From Dendrobium chrysotoxum (lineage: Eukaryota; Streptophyta; Magnoliopsida; Asparagales; Orchidaceae), in assembly GCA_019925795.1 (NCBI GenBank), contig CM034305.1, forward strand, positions 61,120,573 through 61,184,572: a stretch of DNA of 64,000 nucleotides. Direction: 5' to 3'. Both the position numbers and the translations under genes were made by a program. The first letter of the stretch is position 1. Every line of letters starts with the position of its first letter. Shown piece after piece: positions 12,340-23,985 of this stretch. The notes beneath the pieces were generated by a model, which saw only the letters and a list, made by a program, of their open reading frames with translations, was not told the origin of the DNA and made no database searches.

Positions 12340-12411
12340 AAATGGAATCCTATATCTGTAAAATGGGGTTCATTCCTTCGCGCCGTTTTTCTTGAGCAAA
12401 CAAATACAACA

Positions 12412-13051
12412 GAGAAAGTGCCACTAAAGTAAAGATAGTGGCCGTTGAATATCATAAGATATAACTTATATTAGTGCTGCTTATCAGAGCTTATAAAATC
12501 TTACATAACAATTGAGGGTGTAATATAAGTTGTGATGCACCCAAGATAACTTGCAGAAATTCTCAAGGATCTAGGAGACCATTAAAACTTACAAATCTCT
12601 CCAAATCAACTGAAGGAGGACCTTCTGACCTTGTAGCTAGATAGAATAAAAATCTAATTTTATTTTTATAAAGCATTAGAATACTATTGAGAATTATTTG
12701 TCAATGTTAATGAATATATTTATTATTAGTAATATGGCTATTTATTTAAATCATTAACATCTTTCATATAGTTAGTTAGGTTTGATGATTGATCGATTAT
12801 AGCTTACAGTCAATAAGAAAATTAATAAAAAACTTGAGTAAGATTTTGAAATTCAGATCTTGTTCTAGCTCGATACAAAAAAAAAAAAATCAACTAGACT
12901 GGATAAAGTAGTGCTCAACTCAACTGAGTTTATTTACATCACCAGCTAATTCGCTTTCGAACTATTGGATTTTAGCCTTCATTTTGTCTTTTTGGTCAAT
13001 TATTCAAAGAGCTTTTTTATGTGAACATAATGCAATCTCCATGCATTGCAG
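12412..13051 (+). other. Sequence upstream of GLR-A exon 2
   Basis: Between the family X end and the first recognised GLR-A exon. AT-rich with no signal-peptide-like frame and none of the expected GLR exon-1 motifs. It ends in a pyrimidine-rich stretch (12978-13018) and TTGCAG, a good splice acceptor at 13050-13051, so it is best read as the 3' end of intron 1. Confidence 0.6.
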
Positions 13052-14358
13052 CAATCGATCTATTGAACAATGTTCAAGTGAAGGCTATACTCGGTCCACA
13101 AAAATCATTACAAGCAAGTTTTGTAATGGAGCTTGGGGACCGGGCACATGTTCCTATAATTTCATTTTCAGCAAAAAGCCCTTCCCTTTCATCTACACAA
13201 AGCTCCTACTTCATGAGGACTGCCTATAATGACTCCACTCAAGCAAAGGTAATAGCTTCTATTATTCAAGAATTTAATTGGAGGGAAGTGGTTCCAGTGT
13301 ACGTAGATGATGAGTATGGCAATGGAATTATGCCTTTCCTAATAAATGAATTTCAACTTATTGATGTGAGAGTCCCATACAGAAGCAGTATTCCTCCATC
13401 AGCCACTAAGAGTCAAATTCTGAAAGAGCTTAGTAGGCTCAAGGAAATGCAAACAAGAGTATTTGTTGTGCACATGACATGTGATCTTGGCTTGAATCTT
13501 TTTAAAATTGTCAAGGAGGAGGGAATGTTGAAAGAAGGATATGTGTGGATTACAACATATGGTTTGACTGATATAGTGAATCTGGTGGGTTCACCAGCAG
13601 CTAAGTCCATGCAAGGAGTTTTGGGTGTGAGGCCATTTGTTAATATGACCAGTAAGCTTCGTGATTTTAAGAAGAGATGGAGGAAGATATTCCATCAAGA
13701 AAATCCTCATGCCATAATTACTGAACCCATAGTTTTTGGCTTGTGGGCATATGACACTGTATGGTCATTAGCTCTTGCAGCAGAGAAGGTTGGGATGAAT
13801 AATTTGACATTCCAAGTGGCAGATATTTCCAAGAGTTCAAATGATATAGCAAGCATAGGTTCATCATCAGTTGGACCAAAGCTTCTTCAGTCCATTCAGA
13901 GTACTGAATTTGACGGTATGGCAGGGAAGTTTCATTTAATTGATGGCCAGTTGGAGTCACAGGTTTTTGAGATAGTTAATGTGGTGAAGAATGGTACGGT
14001 GAGAGTTGGGTTTTGGGCTCCTCCTCATAATATCTCAGGCTGGAAAAATTCCAAAGATAAGCTTGATGCTGTCATTTGGCCTGGTGAACCAGAGCAGGTG
14101 CCGAAAGGATGGGAGTGGCCTACAGCAGGGAAAAATCTTACAATTGGTGTTCCTGTGAAGCCAGGTTTTCCTGAATTTATTAGTGTTGATGTGGATCCCC
14201 ATTCTAAAAAACAAGTTCCCAAGGGGTACTGCATAGATGTCTTTGAAGCTGTAATGCAGAATCTCTCTTATGCTCCGTATACATATGAATTTTTTGAAGC
14301 TAAGGATGGAAATATGAATGGGACCTATGACGATCTTGTTTACCAGGTTTATCTTAAG
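13052..14358 (+). CDS. GLR: GLR-A exon 2: amino-terminal domain and start of S1
   Basis: Acceptor TTGCAG ends at 13051; the exon begins in phase 1 (CA ATC GAT, completing an Ala codon), exactly as exon 2 of gene B does. It encodes VQVKAILGPQ, HVPIISFSA and EFNWREVVPVYVDD of the ligand-binding-like domain, then VPKGYCIDVFEAVMQ of S1. It ends after QVYLK at AAG|GTTGGT. The open frame extends upstream to 12976, but a stop at 12973 and the strong acceptor argue that those codons are intron. Confidence 0.9.
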
Positions 14359-17300
14359 GTTGGTTTTGTTGACTTGAACTGACCACTCTCTCTTAATAAA
14401 AGTCAAGATTGTCTCTTCATGTGTATTGACATCAGATGATTTGTTTTCTTAGCATAACATTGACATCAAAACTTATAATTTTGAATATTTAGTCCAAGTT
14501 TCATGGTTCTACTTTTGCTTAAATGGTATAGATCAATTCTAAAACAAATAGTTCCCTGTCAATTATGTGTAGCACTCTTGAGCTTGGCCTTTATCTAGTT
14601 AATTTATTCTTCTATGGAATATGAAGATTTTTTTTTCAGTATAATATTTTTTTGTTGATAATTTGACTCTTAGTTGGATATAATGAAGAAAAAGAATTTA
14701 TATAACCTACACCACGTAGTGGAATAAAATCTTGTCGTCGTTGTTGTAGTATAATATTTTTTGTATACATATCCAATCAATTTTTTAGCGCATGATGATA
14801 TGATTTTATACCAAATTTATTTGGTGTAGTAATACATTTCAACATTTACTGGGTCACTATGAATCTAGCTTTAGTCTGTAAGCACATGTTATTCAGTGAA
14901 CTTTATCTATTGTTGTTGGCAATGCTATATAATTATCATAGCATTCTAGGACTTTTATCTTATATTAAGATGCAGTCAATGAAGGTTTACTTTCAATCTA
15001 TCATTTTCTGCTATTATGCATGCTTTTTTTCACCTGTCTTGAAATTCTAATGCCATTGCTGAATTGTGCTTATATGATAAGTTTAAATAGTTACAATGAA
15101 ATCATTAAATAAACCCCTTCCCTGATTTGGTTGTTTAAAAAATCGTTTAGTACATTTGAATTCAGTTGAACCACTTCAATTTCTTGAATCCAGTGCAAGT
15201 TCTTTTAGATATCATCAATCATTACTCCTTGCCTATTCCTCAGTATGAACACAGAATGCATAATCGGTATGATATTTGCACTGGCCTTAGTGGCAAATTT
15301 TACTCCATAAATTTTCCATTAGCTTTCCTGTAACTAATGCCATGTTTATAATTGTTAAAACTAGATTTATCTAGTGGAAATTAGCCCAATCATGCTCAGA
15401 CCTACTAGAGTCAAGGAGCTCAAAAAGAGAGATTGAGTTTAAGAATCTTAAAATGAGTGAGCGGATTAAGAGTCTCACTTGATCTTTCATTGAATTGAGT
15501 ACAAGACAAGGTGAGCTTTTTCATGGAAGGGTGAACCACGGGATTATAAAAGAAAGAGAGAAATTTGAAAGAATTGAGGTTGGGAAAAAATTCAAGAAAA
15601 AGATCCAAGAAAAAATTTGGGAAAACCTCTCTATGTTGGACACTCAACCCTAAATTTATATGCTAGAGTCGATGTCAACTCTATAAGCTTTTGGCTATAC
15701 AAGGCCTCAATACTGTCTTAGTTGTTGGATGTCTTTTTAGTTAGATGTGCAGCCTTGCTTGAATATGATTGATGTCTATTAGAAGGTGGGTTCCCTTCTA
15801 GACAAGGTTTTAAAAATTGGATCAGACCGGTCGGTCCGACCGGTTCAACCGTGAACTGGTCATTAGGCCGGTTCGGTCCATCTTGAAAACCGCTTCTGCA
15901 TGAAACAACCCAAAATTGGCTAGAATCACCAGTTCAACTAGTGAACCAATCCCGGTTCCTTTAAACTGGCCAGTTCAATTGCCTAATTAATTAAATAATT
16001 AAATATAGTAATTTATTACATTAAAGATTAAATATTAAATAATATTCTCAATTTAACAAATTAATTTAAATTTAAAATACTTAATTTTTAAATAAACATA
16101 AAATTTTTATAATTATTATTTTCTCTAAAACACCGATGAAGCATCTCTACATGGTCCCACTACTCCATATGAGTTCTTAGACAAGAGAAAGTTCCCAAGT
16201 GATGTGGGACTAAATAGATGAGTTGATGTTATGATGCTCACAACATATATAGTATAAATTTTTAAACTGGGTTTTTAATTAATTTTTTTGTAATATGAAT
16301 AATATTTATTTTTTAGTTAATAATAATAATTTATTTATTTATTTGTACATACACTATAAAAAATAATTTTTATCTATTTAGTAATGATAAATTGTTTAAC
16401 ATAAAATATTTATAGATGTAAGTTTATTATATAAATTTGATATATAACATATAGATATAATTATATATAAGTATATAACATAAATTAATAATAATTTATA
16501 TTAAATTTATTAATTTATATGTGAATTAAATTTATATTAAATGTGAATAAAATTTAAAAATTGAATGTGTTTTAAATTTAAATTTATAGAAACTATTGTT
16601 TATGTATATATTTTAAATTTTTAGTCACACATTTATATTTGTTCATGATTACTATACCATTATTATTTCATTTAGATAATATTTAAATAATTTTAGTATT
16701 TATTACATCATCCAATTCAACTGAGCCTAAACTGATTTTGCTATACAATATGAAGGTGCATGCTTTCTTAAGAATTTTGTTAACTTATTCAAAAAGCATT
16801 TTCCTTGTGTTGACAACAGCGCATTTAAGGCTCTTCCTATCAATTGTCCAAGGTGTACCTATAATAATAGGAAAATAGAAGATCCTATTTGGGTCATTCG
16901 AACTCAGTAAATTGTGCTGCTTGATTGTTTTTTACGATGGAAACATAGCTGACAGCCTTGTAGGTTGGGCACATTATTGGACTAGATCCATCTAGTTTGC
17001 TACGTTAACACATTTGAATTACCTAAAACCAACCTATTTTTGTTTTTAACAACCATACTGACTGATTAAGTAATAGTTTATTAATGATGCAAAAACTATG
17101 ATTTTTCTCTAAATTAAACTCATTGACCTCAGTCTAATAAAAAGTTAGGCGCACAAATAAATTTGTATCTATTTGAGGAGCTTTCTCCAAATATGAAATT
17201 TGGTAATACGCTATTGTACTGTCTGTTAGTGATGATTATTTGAATGTTTGACTAAAGAACACAACTATGAATCAAATAGTTGCCTTAACATGGTGTCTAT

Positions 17301-17414
17301 CCAATTTTTGTGATAGAGGTAAGGATTTTTTATTTAGATTTTCAGAGTTCATGCTGAAAATATATTGTAAAAAGGTAGAAAAAGCTCTTTTCATCTGCTA
17401 GGCCTGGGGTTTCT

Positions 17415-17470
<56 letters not shown>

Positions 17471-20400
17471 CACGTGAGCCATAGATGGAAAGATGTCAAA
17501 TAACAGCAGGATCTTGCATCCCTCAAAATGAGCCCCTAATTCCGGAATTAGAGTCCTTTCGATAATCCACTAATCTAGGAATAATTTTAGATTCTATGTA
17601 TATTGTACCACATTAATTCTTTCCTAGGATAGGAATATATTTATTATAAAGATTCTTGAAATTTCACAAAGAGAAGATTTTAATCGTTCAAAATTTATTT
17701 TTATTCTAAAGATTGAAATGATTCGTTAATGTAAATCTAACTATGAATTGAAAACAATTCAAACTAAAATTTCTAATAACTAGTACAAATTTAACTGTTC
17801 TATTTGAATTTAGGCCAATTATTACTCACACTCATACTCTCTCGTAATATCTTTGTTACACAGCACTGACATCTTCTAAGATAGCCGAGTCATTTTTCAT
17901 TTTAAAAGTATGTTGGGGCTTATTTGGTTTGACCAAATAGATTTTCATCGACTTGGAATGGTGTTGTGAAGAAAGTAGCCTAAAAGTGGTTTTCGTACAA
18001 AGCAAATGCAGCTACTTTCATCAAACTAAACACCTAAAAAGTAACTTTAATCCATTCTATTTTTAGCTGAAGAGGTCCTATGGTTAAGCTTATATGAACA
18101 TAATTGGAGATAAATAAGGGGAAAAAAAATTGCTCCAAAATCATTACTTTTAGCTCTATTCAGATGCTATATTTATCAGTTTCAACTTTCAATCATTCTA
18201 CCTGATACAAATCCCAAATAGACCCCCTAAACCTACGCTATTGTGCTTCTCTTGGTCAAGCTTCTCCTAGCCTGAGCATACCTTAAATTCAGAAGTGTAG
18301 GAAACGAACAATTTTTTTGTAAAAAATAGATAGTGGGTTTAGTTAATCATTTCCAGACAAAAGTTTACTATAGTGTATTAAAACTATCATGACCCCAACC
18401 CTAGCGTGCATCAGCATTCTCTTTATTTTCAGCTAAAGTGACGGTCATTATCATCCTAACAGCCAGGCCAAACATTTATTAATATTCATTTGGCAATTTT
18501 ACAGCAATATCGTGCCTGATTAAGAATATGTATTGGAATTCCATGCTTGGCAATGCAACTCAAGATCTTGTAAAATGCGGCCAACTGTATCTATGTTTTG
18601 GAACACCTTCAATGTTTCAAATCATGTGTATTTCAGCTAGTGATTACTCATAATAGTCTGCATCATTTCTACCGGTCTGGCCAAACACTCATTACTATTC
18701 TTTTGATAACTTTGCAAAATTTTACCATCGATGATTGAGAATATCTGATTCAAAATTCCATGTCTTAGAATGACACTCCAGATCTTGGAACTTGCAGCTA
18801 ACTATATCTATTTTAACTTTCTCACTCTACTTTTTCTTTGATAAATTGGTACCAGAAATACGATGCTGTGGTGGGAGATGTGACAATAATAGCCAATCGA
18901 TCCTTATACGTTGATTTTACATTGCCCTATACGGAGTCAGGGGTGTCAATGCTTGTTCCAATCAATGACAACAGCAAAAAGGATGCATGGGCCTTCTTGG
19001 ACCCATTGACCACTGATCTTTGGCTAGCAAGTGGAGCCTTTTTCATCTTTACAGGATTTGTTGTTTGGGTTATAGAACACCGGATCAACAAGGAATTCAG
19101 AGGAGAACCTACAGAACAGCTTGGCACTGTCTTATACTTTTCCTTCTCTACTCTTGTCTTTGCACACAGGGAGAAGGTGCTGAGCAACTTATCTCGGATC
19201 GTGGTAATAGTGTGGCTTTTTGTGGTTCTTGTACTGCAATCCAGCTACACGGCAAGTTTAAGCTCGATGCTTACAGTTCGGCAACTTCAGCCAACTGTGA
19301 CAAACCTGAATGAACTCATAAAAAATGGAAACCATGTTGGCTACTTAAATGATTCTTTCATGCCATCTTTGTTAAAGCGGTTGAATTTCGAAGAATCCAA
19401 GCTCATTGCTTACAACTCTCCAGATGAGTATCATGATGCTTTGGCTAATGGAACTGTTGCAGCCATAGTGGATGAGATACCTTACCTCAAGATCTTCCTC
19501 AATAAGTATTGTGGAAAGTACACCATGATTGGACCTACTTATAAGACTGATGGGTTTGGCTTTGTAAGTATCACTCTCTTTACCCTTGCATACACAACTT
19601 AGATATGATAATGTCCAACAAATTTATGAATAACTGTATTGTTTATGTTTTTTCTCTTTTAAAGTCATGAAGTATTGCTATATTTTAAATCATTTAAAGA
19701 GTAAAATCTAAATGTGATTTTGACTAGTTGAAATGAAGGACTCATTTGTTTTAATATTTGCTTCAAATATCCCATTTTGTGGTCTTTTCTAAATTTTTTT
19801 TATTTTTATTTTTTATCCCTTTTTTATGGCCTAATTTATATATTTTTATGAAAAGAGAAAAAGATTAAAATAGTCTCTCAATTCTTTGTAAGGGATCAAA
19901 ATGGTCCCCAACTTTTTGAGGGATCAATTTGGTCCTTCAACTCCTTAAAATGGGTCTTTTTGGTTCTAACATCAAATTTTGAGGTTAATGGTGTTAAATC
20001 AAGGGGTATTTTAGTTACTTTTTAATTAAATTATCTATTAAATATAATTTTCAAGTAATAGTAATTTTTTTTAAAAAATTATAAAACATTTCTTTAATAG
20101 AGAAATTTATTAATAATTCTAGTTTTAATTTCAAAAATTATTAATAATTCTAATTTTAATTTAGGATTATTATAGACTAGAATTATTACTAATTCTTTTT
20201 ATTAAATAAATATTTAATAATTTTTTTAAATACTATTACGTGAAAATTATATTTAATAAATAATTTAATTAAAAAATGGCTAAAATACACTTTGATTTAA
20301 CACTATTAATCTTAAAATTTGATGTTAGGATAAAAAATGCCTCTTTCTAATGAGTTGAGGGACCAAATTGGTCCTTCAAAAGAGTTGGGAGCTATTTTAG

Positions 20401-21564
20401 TCGCTCACAAATAGTTGAGGGATTATTTTGGTCCTTTCCTCTTTATGAAAATATATAAATAATTTTGTCAGTAATTGCACTCTAAATCTTTGAGTAAAAA
20501 CTTTAAGCTTTTAAAGCTAATTGCAATCTAGTTGCATGTAACTGGATTATTGGAACAGTTTTTAACAGTCACAAGTAGTTGGCTCACTACGTTCGCTGCT
20601 TGTCTTAATTTCTCAAATCTTTCCCTGATTTCATTATTTTTCCCTTCGGTGCTTCAGTTCCTTTGCCTCAGCATACATATATATTTTCCTCGTAACATAG
20701 TTTTGCATCAGCATTGCTGAGCATACTGAACTTTGTAAATGTATAGCCTTTCTCTTCAAAGAGATAGTGTGCTAGAATTGCTGCGCTTAAAATACCAGCA
20801 ACATGAAGAATTTGTGTGCCAGAACTTATTCATTTCAATTTCAAGTGATTCTCAGTTACTCAAAATCTTATTGTACTGACATTCTTTCAATATGAGCAAT
20901 ACCGCAAGAATCAAAAGCTAGTCGTTTTAGCAGCAACCTTTTAATTTTTTAATTTCCATATGTACAGGCGTTTCCCAAGAACTCCCCATTAGTTTCAGAG
21001 GTTTCAAGTGGGATCCTTAGATTACTGGAGAGCAAAAAGATGGGAGATATTGAGAATAATTTATATGGCAATAGGAGCTGCCCAACCCAAGAAGAGACTG
21101 ACACAAGCAGCCTTTCATTTCGTAGCTTCTGGGGCCTGTTTCTTATTACTGGAGTTGCATCCATGGCATGTCTAGTTCTTTATTTGTCACATTTCCTCTA
21201 CAAACACAGAGAATTCCTGCAAAGTTGGGATCCTGAGGAATCAGTTTGGAAAAAACTCGCCTTCTTGGCCAAACTCTATGATCAAAGGGAGCATCCAGAT
21301 GCAAACAAGACCGGCGAAGGGAAGGAAGAACAAGTGGTGGGTGATGCCACCTATCCTGTGGATGTCATGACCAATGCTGCTATTAGTGGACCACAAACCC
21401 CTTCTAGCATCTCCAATCACACTATCGAAAATTTTGAATCTGAGGAAGAAATAGAAGCTTCATCAGATGAAGAAAGTGCATCAGCCAGGGAAATCAGCAG
21501 GCACAATCCAGATCCACCATCATTTGCCGACATGTTAACCGCAAGAGATCAACGTGATCCTTGA
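13052..21564 (+). CDS. GLR: Glutamate receptor-like channel, gene A (join of 3 exons; exon 1 not found)
   Basis: Join 13052-14358, 18856-19563, 20968-21564; about 871 residues without exon 1. GLRs are plant homologues of ionotropic glutamate receptors: ligand-gated cation (Ca2+) channels opened by amino acids. Domains in order, numbered from exon 2: amino-terminal periplasmic-like domain 1-350, ligand-binding lobe S1 from about 362, M1 about 489-511 (FFIFTGFVVWVIEH), pore loop about 531 (FSFSTLVFAHRE), M3 about 548-575 ending SSYTASLSSML, lobe S2, M4 about 725-750 and a long acidic Ser-rich tail. The binding Arg (ANRSLYVDF) and the acidic pair in S2 (AAIVDEIPY) are present. All exon frames are open, all junction phases agree. 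The sequence is most like clade II GLRs. The signal peptide and first part of the amino-terminal domain are missing from the window or lost. Confidence 0.9.
14712..14749 (+). repeat. RTE LINE 3'-tail fragment
   Basis: Reads CCACGTAGTGGAATAAAATC followed by CTTGTCGTCGTTGTTGTAG, the 3' terminus of the same RTE family as LINE 1 and LINE 2, here on the plus strand and reduced to the tail. Confidence 0.7.
15806..16747. mobile_element. Probable non-autonomous DNA element (GGTTCAACCGG type)
   Basis: Left end rich in GACCGGTCGGTCCGACCGGT and GGTTCAACCG, AT-rich core, and right end with TTCAACTGAGCCTAAACTGA, partly complementary to the left. This pattern is common in plant dispersed repeats. I could not fix a target duplication, so ends are approximate. 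Confidence 0.5.
17419..17470. repeat. (CT)n(TA)n microsatellite
   Basis: A run of CT dinucleotides passes directly into a run of TA dinucleotides, followed by CACGTGAGCC. Simple sequence within GLR-A intron 2. Confidence 0.95.
17915..18228. mobile_element. Possible Tourist-like (PIF/Harbinger) MITE
   Basis: Left end GGGGCTTATTTGGTTTG and right end CAAATCCCAAATAGACCCCC are imperfect inverted repeats of the Tourist type (GGG..TATTTGG). A TAA follows the right end, but the left TTA duplication is not intact. No coding sequence. Confidence 0.45.
18428..18816. repeat. Decayed direct duplication, two units of ~205 bp
   Basis: 18428-18595 and 18634-18816 share CAGCTA..GTGA, GGCCAAACA.TYATTA, AATTCCATG, CTCAAGATCTTG/CTCCAGATCTTG and CAACTGTATCTAT/CTAACTATATCTAT in the same order. 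It lies immediately before exon 3 of GLR-A. Confidence 0.65.
18856..19563 (+). CDS. GLR: GLR-A exon 3: S1 end, M1, pore loop, M3, most of S2
   Basis: Acceptor TACCAG at 18855 after a pyrimidine tract; 236 codons in phase 0 at both ends; donor TTT|GTAAGT. It starts KYDAVVGDVTIIANRSLYVD and ends YKTDGFGF. The pore loop and M3 are on this single exon, whereas in gene B an intron splits them at the codon after VYAH. No frame disruption. Confidence 0.92.
19564..20967 (+). other. GLR-A intron 3
   Basis: 1.4-kb intron with a GTAAGT donor and GTACAG acceptor. Its main content is the Mutator-type MITE at 19855-20441. The remainder is AT-rich with no feature seen. Confidence 0.85.
19855..20441. mobile_element. 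Mutator-type MITE with long terminal inverted repeats
   Basis: About 160-180 bp at each end are imperfect inverted repeats (GATCAAAATGGTCCCCAACT against the complement of AGTTGGGAGCTATTTTAGTC, and the TTTGGTCC/CTCAACTC blocks). Flanked by TTTATGAAAA at 19845-19854 and 20442-20451. The 9-10 bp perfect duplication plus long inverted repeats fits a non-autonomous MULE. No coding capacity. Confidence 0.85.
20968..21564 (+). CDS. GLR: GLR-A exon 4: end of S2, M4 and cytosolic tail
   Basis: Acceptor GTACAG at 20967; begins AFPKNSPLVSEVSSG, the conserved S2 end, in phase 0 with exon 3. M4 is SFWGLFLITGVASMACLVLY. The tail of about 110 residues is acidic and Ser-rich (SEEEIEASSDEESAS) and ends QRDP before TGA at 21562-21564. 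198 codons plus stop, all open. Confidence 0.92.
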   Translation, partial: AFPKNSPLVSEVSSGILRLLESKKMGDIENNLYGNRSCPTQEETDTSSLSFRSFWGLFLITGVASMACLVLYLSHFLYKHREFLQSWDPEESVWKKLAFLAKLYDQREHPDANKTGEGKEEQVVGDATYPVDVMTNAAISGPQTPSSISNHTIENFESEEEIEASSDEESASAREISRHNPDPPSFADMLTARDQRDP

Positions 21565-21962
21565 ACACATTATTTTTCTCCTGGATTTGATGAAATGATT
21601 CAGCATTCATAACAGTTCATCTGCTGACACAAGTGGAAGGTACGAGTACTGAAGCAAAGATACACAAACACAAATTGATAAGCCAAACATTCTATAGAAA
21701 AGTTCAATAAATATATTTGCGTCATAGTTGATTGTTAACGTATATATTTCATTAAAAGAAATTGAGGGTGGGCTTTTCTTTCCTTCATTTGCATGTATAA
21801 TATCTTTTGTGATTAGGATTCGTGTCTTTATTAAGCAACTTGCTGTTGTTAATTAACTGTTAATATTAATCTTATTGTAATATTATCTGTTTCAAAAGTT
21901 CGATTTATGACTGAAAGAGAACATAGAATAATACATTGGAGACATTATATATTAGTGAACAT
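21565..21962 (+). other. GLR-A 3' untranslated and downstream region
   Basis: Short AT-rich stretch between the GLR-A stop and the next retroelement. An AATAAA hexamer at 21706-21711, about 140 bp after the stop, is a plausible polyadenylation signal. Nothing else seen. Confidence 0.5.
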
Positions 21963-22499
21963 TGATACGTTATCAAAAAATTATCTTGATCGGGCACGAA
22001 TCTCGAGGCAAAATGAAGTTGGAAACTTCAAAATTTAAATACGGGACCATCTAAACTCTGATTTTAGTAAACTTATAGTCGAACTGAACGTCTCAAAAAT
22101 ATGAACCCAACGACACCAAATTCGACTCAATCCGAGCCCAAATGGGTCCAGATCAGGGACCCGAAGCGCTGTTGGAAGGTTTGAACCAAGCGGCTCGACG
22201 AGACAAATCAAACGAGCCCAAGATCACTGAATTCTGATATCATTAAGACCTTCAAATGTCCATCAGACGGTCCACGATTAAGGGATTCAATATTGGTCGT
22301 TCATTCAAACCACTCCCCAATTACCCTTGCTTTTCCTCCTATTTACGGGCCATGTCACTCCCAAAAATTTATAAATAGAGCCCTCTCTCCTCATGAAAAG
22401 GGGGACCCCAAGCCAGAGAGTAAGAGAGAGATCAAAGATCGCTCTTGCCCATTGCTCCTCCTCGACTACTGCCCGGAGTTCCGCCGAACCATCGCCAGA

Positions 22500-22880
22500 G
22501 GCCCTGAGTTCCACCGGACCACCACCTGAGGCCCGCACATCTGCCGGACCACCACCTGAGGCCTGCACTTCTGTCGAACAACCATCTGAGGCCCGCACTC
22601 CTGCCAGACCACCACCTGAGGCCCGAACATCTGTCGGATCACCACCTGAGGCCCGCACTCCTACCGGACCACCACCTGAGGCCCGCATTTCTGTCGGACC
22701 ACCATCTGAGGCCCGCACTCATGTAGGACCACCATCTGAGGCCCGGACATCTGCCAGACCACCATCTGAGGCCCGCACTTCTGCCGGACCACAACCTGAG
22801 GCCCGCACTTCTGCCAGACCACCACCTGAGGCCCACACTTCTGCCGAATCACCACCTGACGCTCATACTTCTACTGGACT
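22500..22880. repeat. 30-bp minisatellite in the LTR
   Basis: About twelve tandem units with the core CCGGACCACCACCTGAGGCC and a variable remainder. The solo LTR holds about four units of the same sequence (32160-32300), so copy number differs between family members. Confidence 0.9.
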
Positions 22881-22904
22881 TATACCTGGTCATATTATAA
22901 TTCT

Positions 22905-23260
22905 TTCGACCTCCATCGCCAGGCAACAGTCTTTCTGACCCCTGCCTCCTACCGACTACAGTCCTTCTGACCTCCATCGTCAGGCAACGGTCTTTCTGAC
23001 CCCTGCCTCCTACCGACTACGATCCTTCTGACCTCCGTCGCCTGACGAACTAAGGCCCTCTCGACCTCTGTCATCAGACTATGGTCTTTTTGACCTCCAA
23101 CGTGAGTCGACTACGGTTCTTCCGACCTACATCGCCTGACCAACTAAGGTCCTCTCGACCTCCGTCATCAGACTATGGTCCTTCTGACCTCCAATGCCAG
23201 TCAACTACGGTCTTTCCGACCTCTTTCATTTATCGATATGGTCCTGCCGACCCAACAAAC
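22905..23260. repeat. ~60-bp minisatellite in the LTR
   Basis: Units carry GACCTCCATCGCCAGGCAAC, GGTCTTTCTGACCCCTGCC and TCCTACCGACTACG blocks in varying combinations, five to six degenerate units. It has no counterpart in the solo LTR. Confidence 0.75.
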
Positions 23261-23985
23261 ATGTATATGATGATTATTATAATTCCCACCATATAATGCG
23301 CTCTATATGATGTATATTTGTGACATCTAACCAAGGCCTTCTCCCGACAAAAGGCCTCATCTGTAATCGACCGCAAATACTAGTGGATTCATTTAAACTG
23401 GGCCAGGCCCCGTGGCTTTTCCCCTTTTTCAGGGGTTTTCATGTAAAAACTCTGATGTCTCGTATGAATGCAATACCCTCTCTCTTATCTGACTGTGTGT
23501 TGGATCTTCGTACAATGCTAAGATGCTAAGCTTTATATTTCTCTACCGCTGCAAATATTCCAGGACACAGCAGTTTGGCACCGTTTGTGGGAACGTGGTT
23601 CCCGACCGGGGGGCAATTTTTTCTCCAACCTCAAATGGTCGTTTGTGTCAACACCCTGATGTCAGCCATGGTTGCATCAATTTCATGGGAATCAGATGCG
23701 GACTTGGGGGAAACCTTCACTCCAATTGTGATAAAAAAGATTCCTCCAATACTTTTAATCAAGACGATATTTCAGGAAACTCCTAGCAAATGTCAGGATG
23801 CTTCCAGTAAATTTCAAGATTCATATAGTCCCTAGTTGGACTTCTACTCCTTGGGCAGAGTCTTAATCTTGACCTCAAAAAGGTAGTAACGGTTTAAAGA
23901 TAGAACATTCTTCACCCTTGATTCGGGATACACAGCATTCGCCCCCTCTCAATCAAGGCAAAATCAATCTCAGGGGGATTCAATT

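Larger units (their letters stand above)
3830..12411 (-). repeat. Repeat family X, copy A (interrupted)
   Basis: Non-coding repeat also found at 41299-53200 (copy B) and 55070-60345 (copy C). Shared modules on the plus strand of A: degenerate units around GAAGACCCTGCGCCATTGATC (3850-4030), a segment with GGGGAGGGGACG (4080), TTAATTAA-rich sequence (4140-4340 and 8612-8850), pale minisatellite (9430-9960), a conserved ~300-bp segment (10040-10345) and a terminal segment ending TTTTTCTTGAGC...CAACA at 12411. LINE 1 sits inside the AT-rich module. 10390-12339 is absent from copy B. Orientation is set so that the TGTTG end is 5'. The left limit is uncertain. Confidence 0.65.
14359..18855 (+). other. 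GLR-A intron 2
   Basis: 4.5-kb intron at the same codon position as the 24-kb intron of gene B. It contains a LINE tail fragment (14712-14749), a probable DNA element (15806-16747), a (CT)n(TA)n microsatellite (about 17419-17470), a Tourist-like repeat (17915-18228) and a decayed direct duplication (18428-18595 and 18634-18816). The remainder is AT-rich without other features. Confidence 0.8.
21963..23572 (+). repeat. 5' LTR of the non-autonomous element
   Basis: Begins TGATACGTTATC and ends GGACACAGCA. The first 420 bp align with the solo LTR at 31597 (shared CGGGCACGAATCTCGAGGCA and GAACCCAACGACACCAAATTC). A TATAAATAG box at about 22370 and CCTCATGAAAAGG mark a probable promoter. 22440-23270 is minisatellite; the open frames there (22305-22938) are repeat translations. 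Confidence 0.8.

Noticed and set aside
12976..13051. Upstream extension of the GLR-A exon 2 frame using GTG or ATG at 13021/13030 as a start
   Set aside because: The encoded residues do not fit the GLR family, a stop lies at 12973, and a strong acceptor at 13051 has the same phase as in gene B.
22305..22938. Long open frames on both strands encoding PPEARTS-like or GGGPA-like repeats
   Set aside because: They are translations of the 30-bp minisatellite; unit length is a multiple of three so all frames stay open. No promoter, start context or domain supports a protein.
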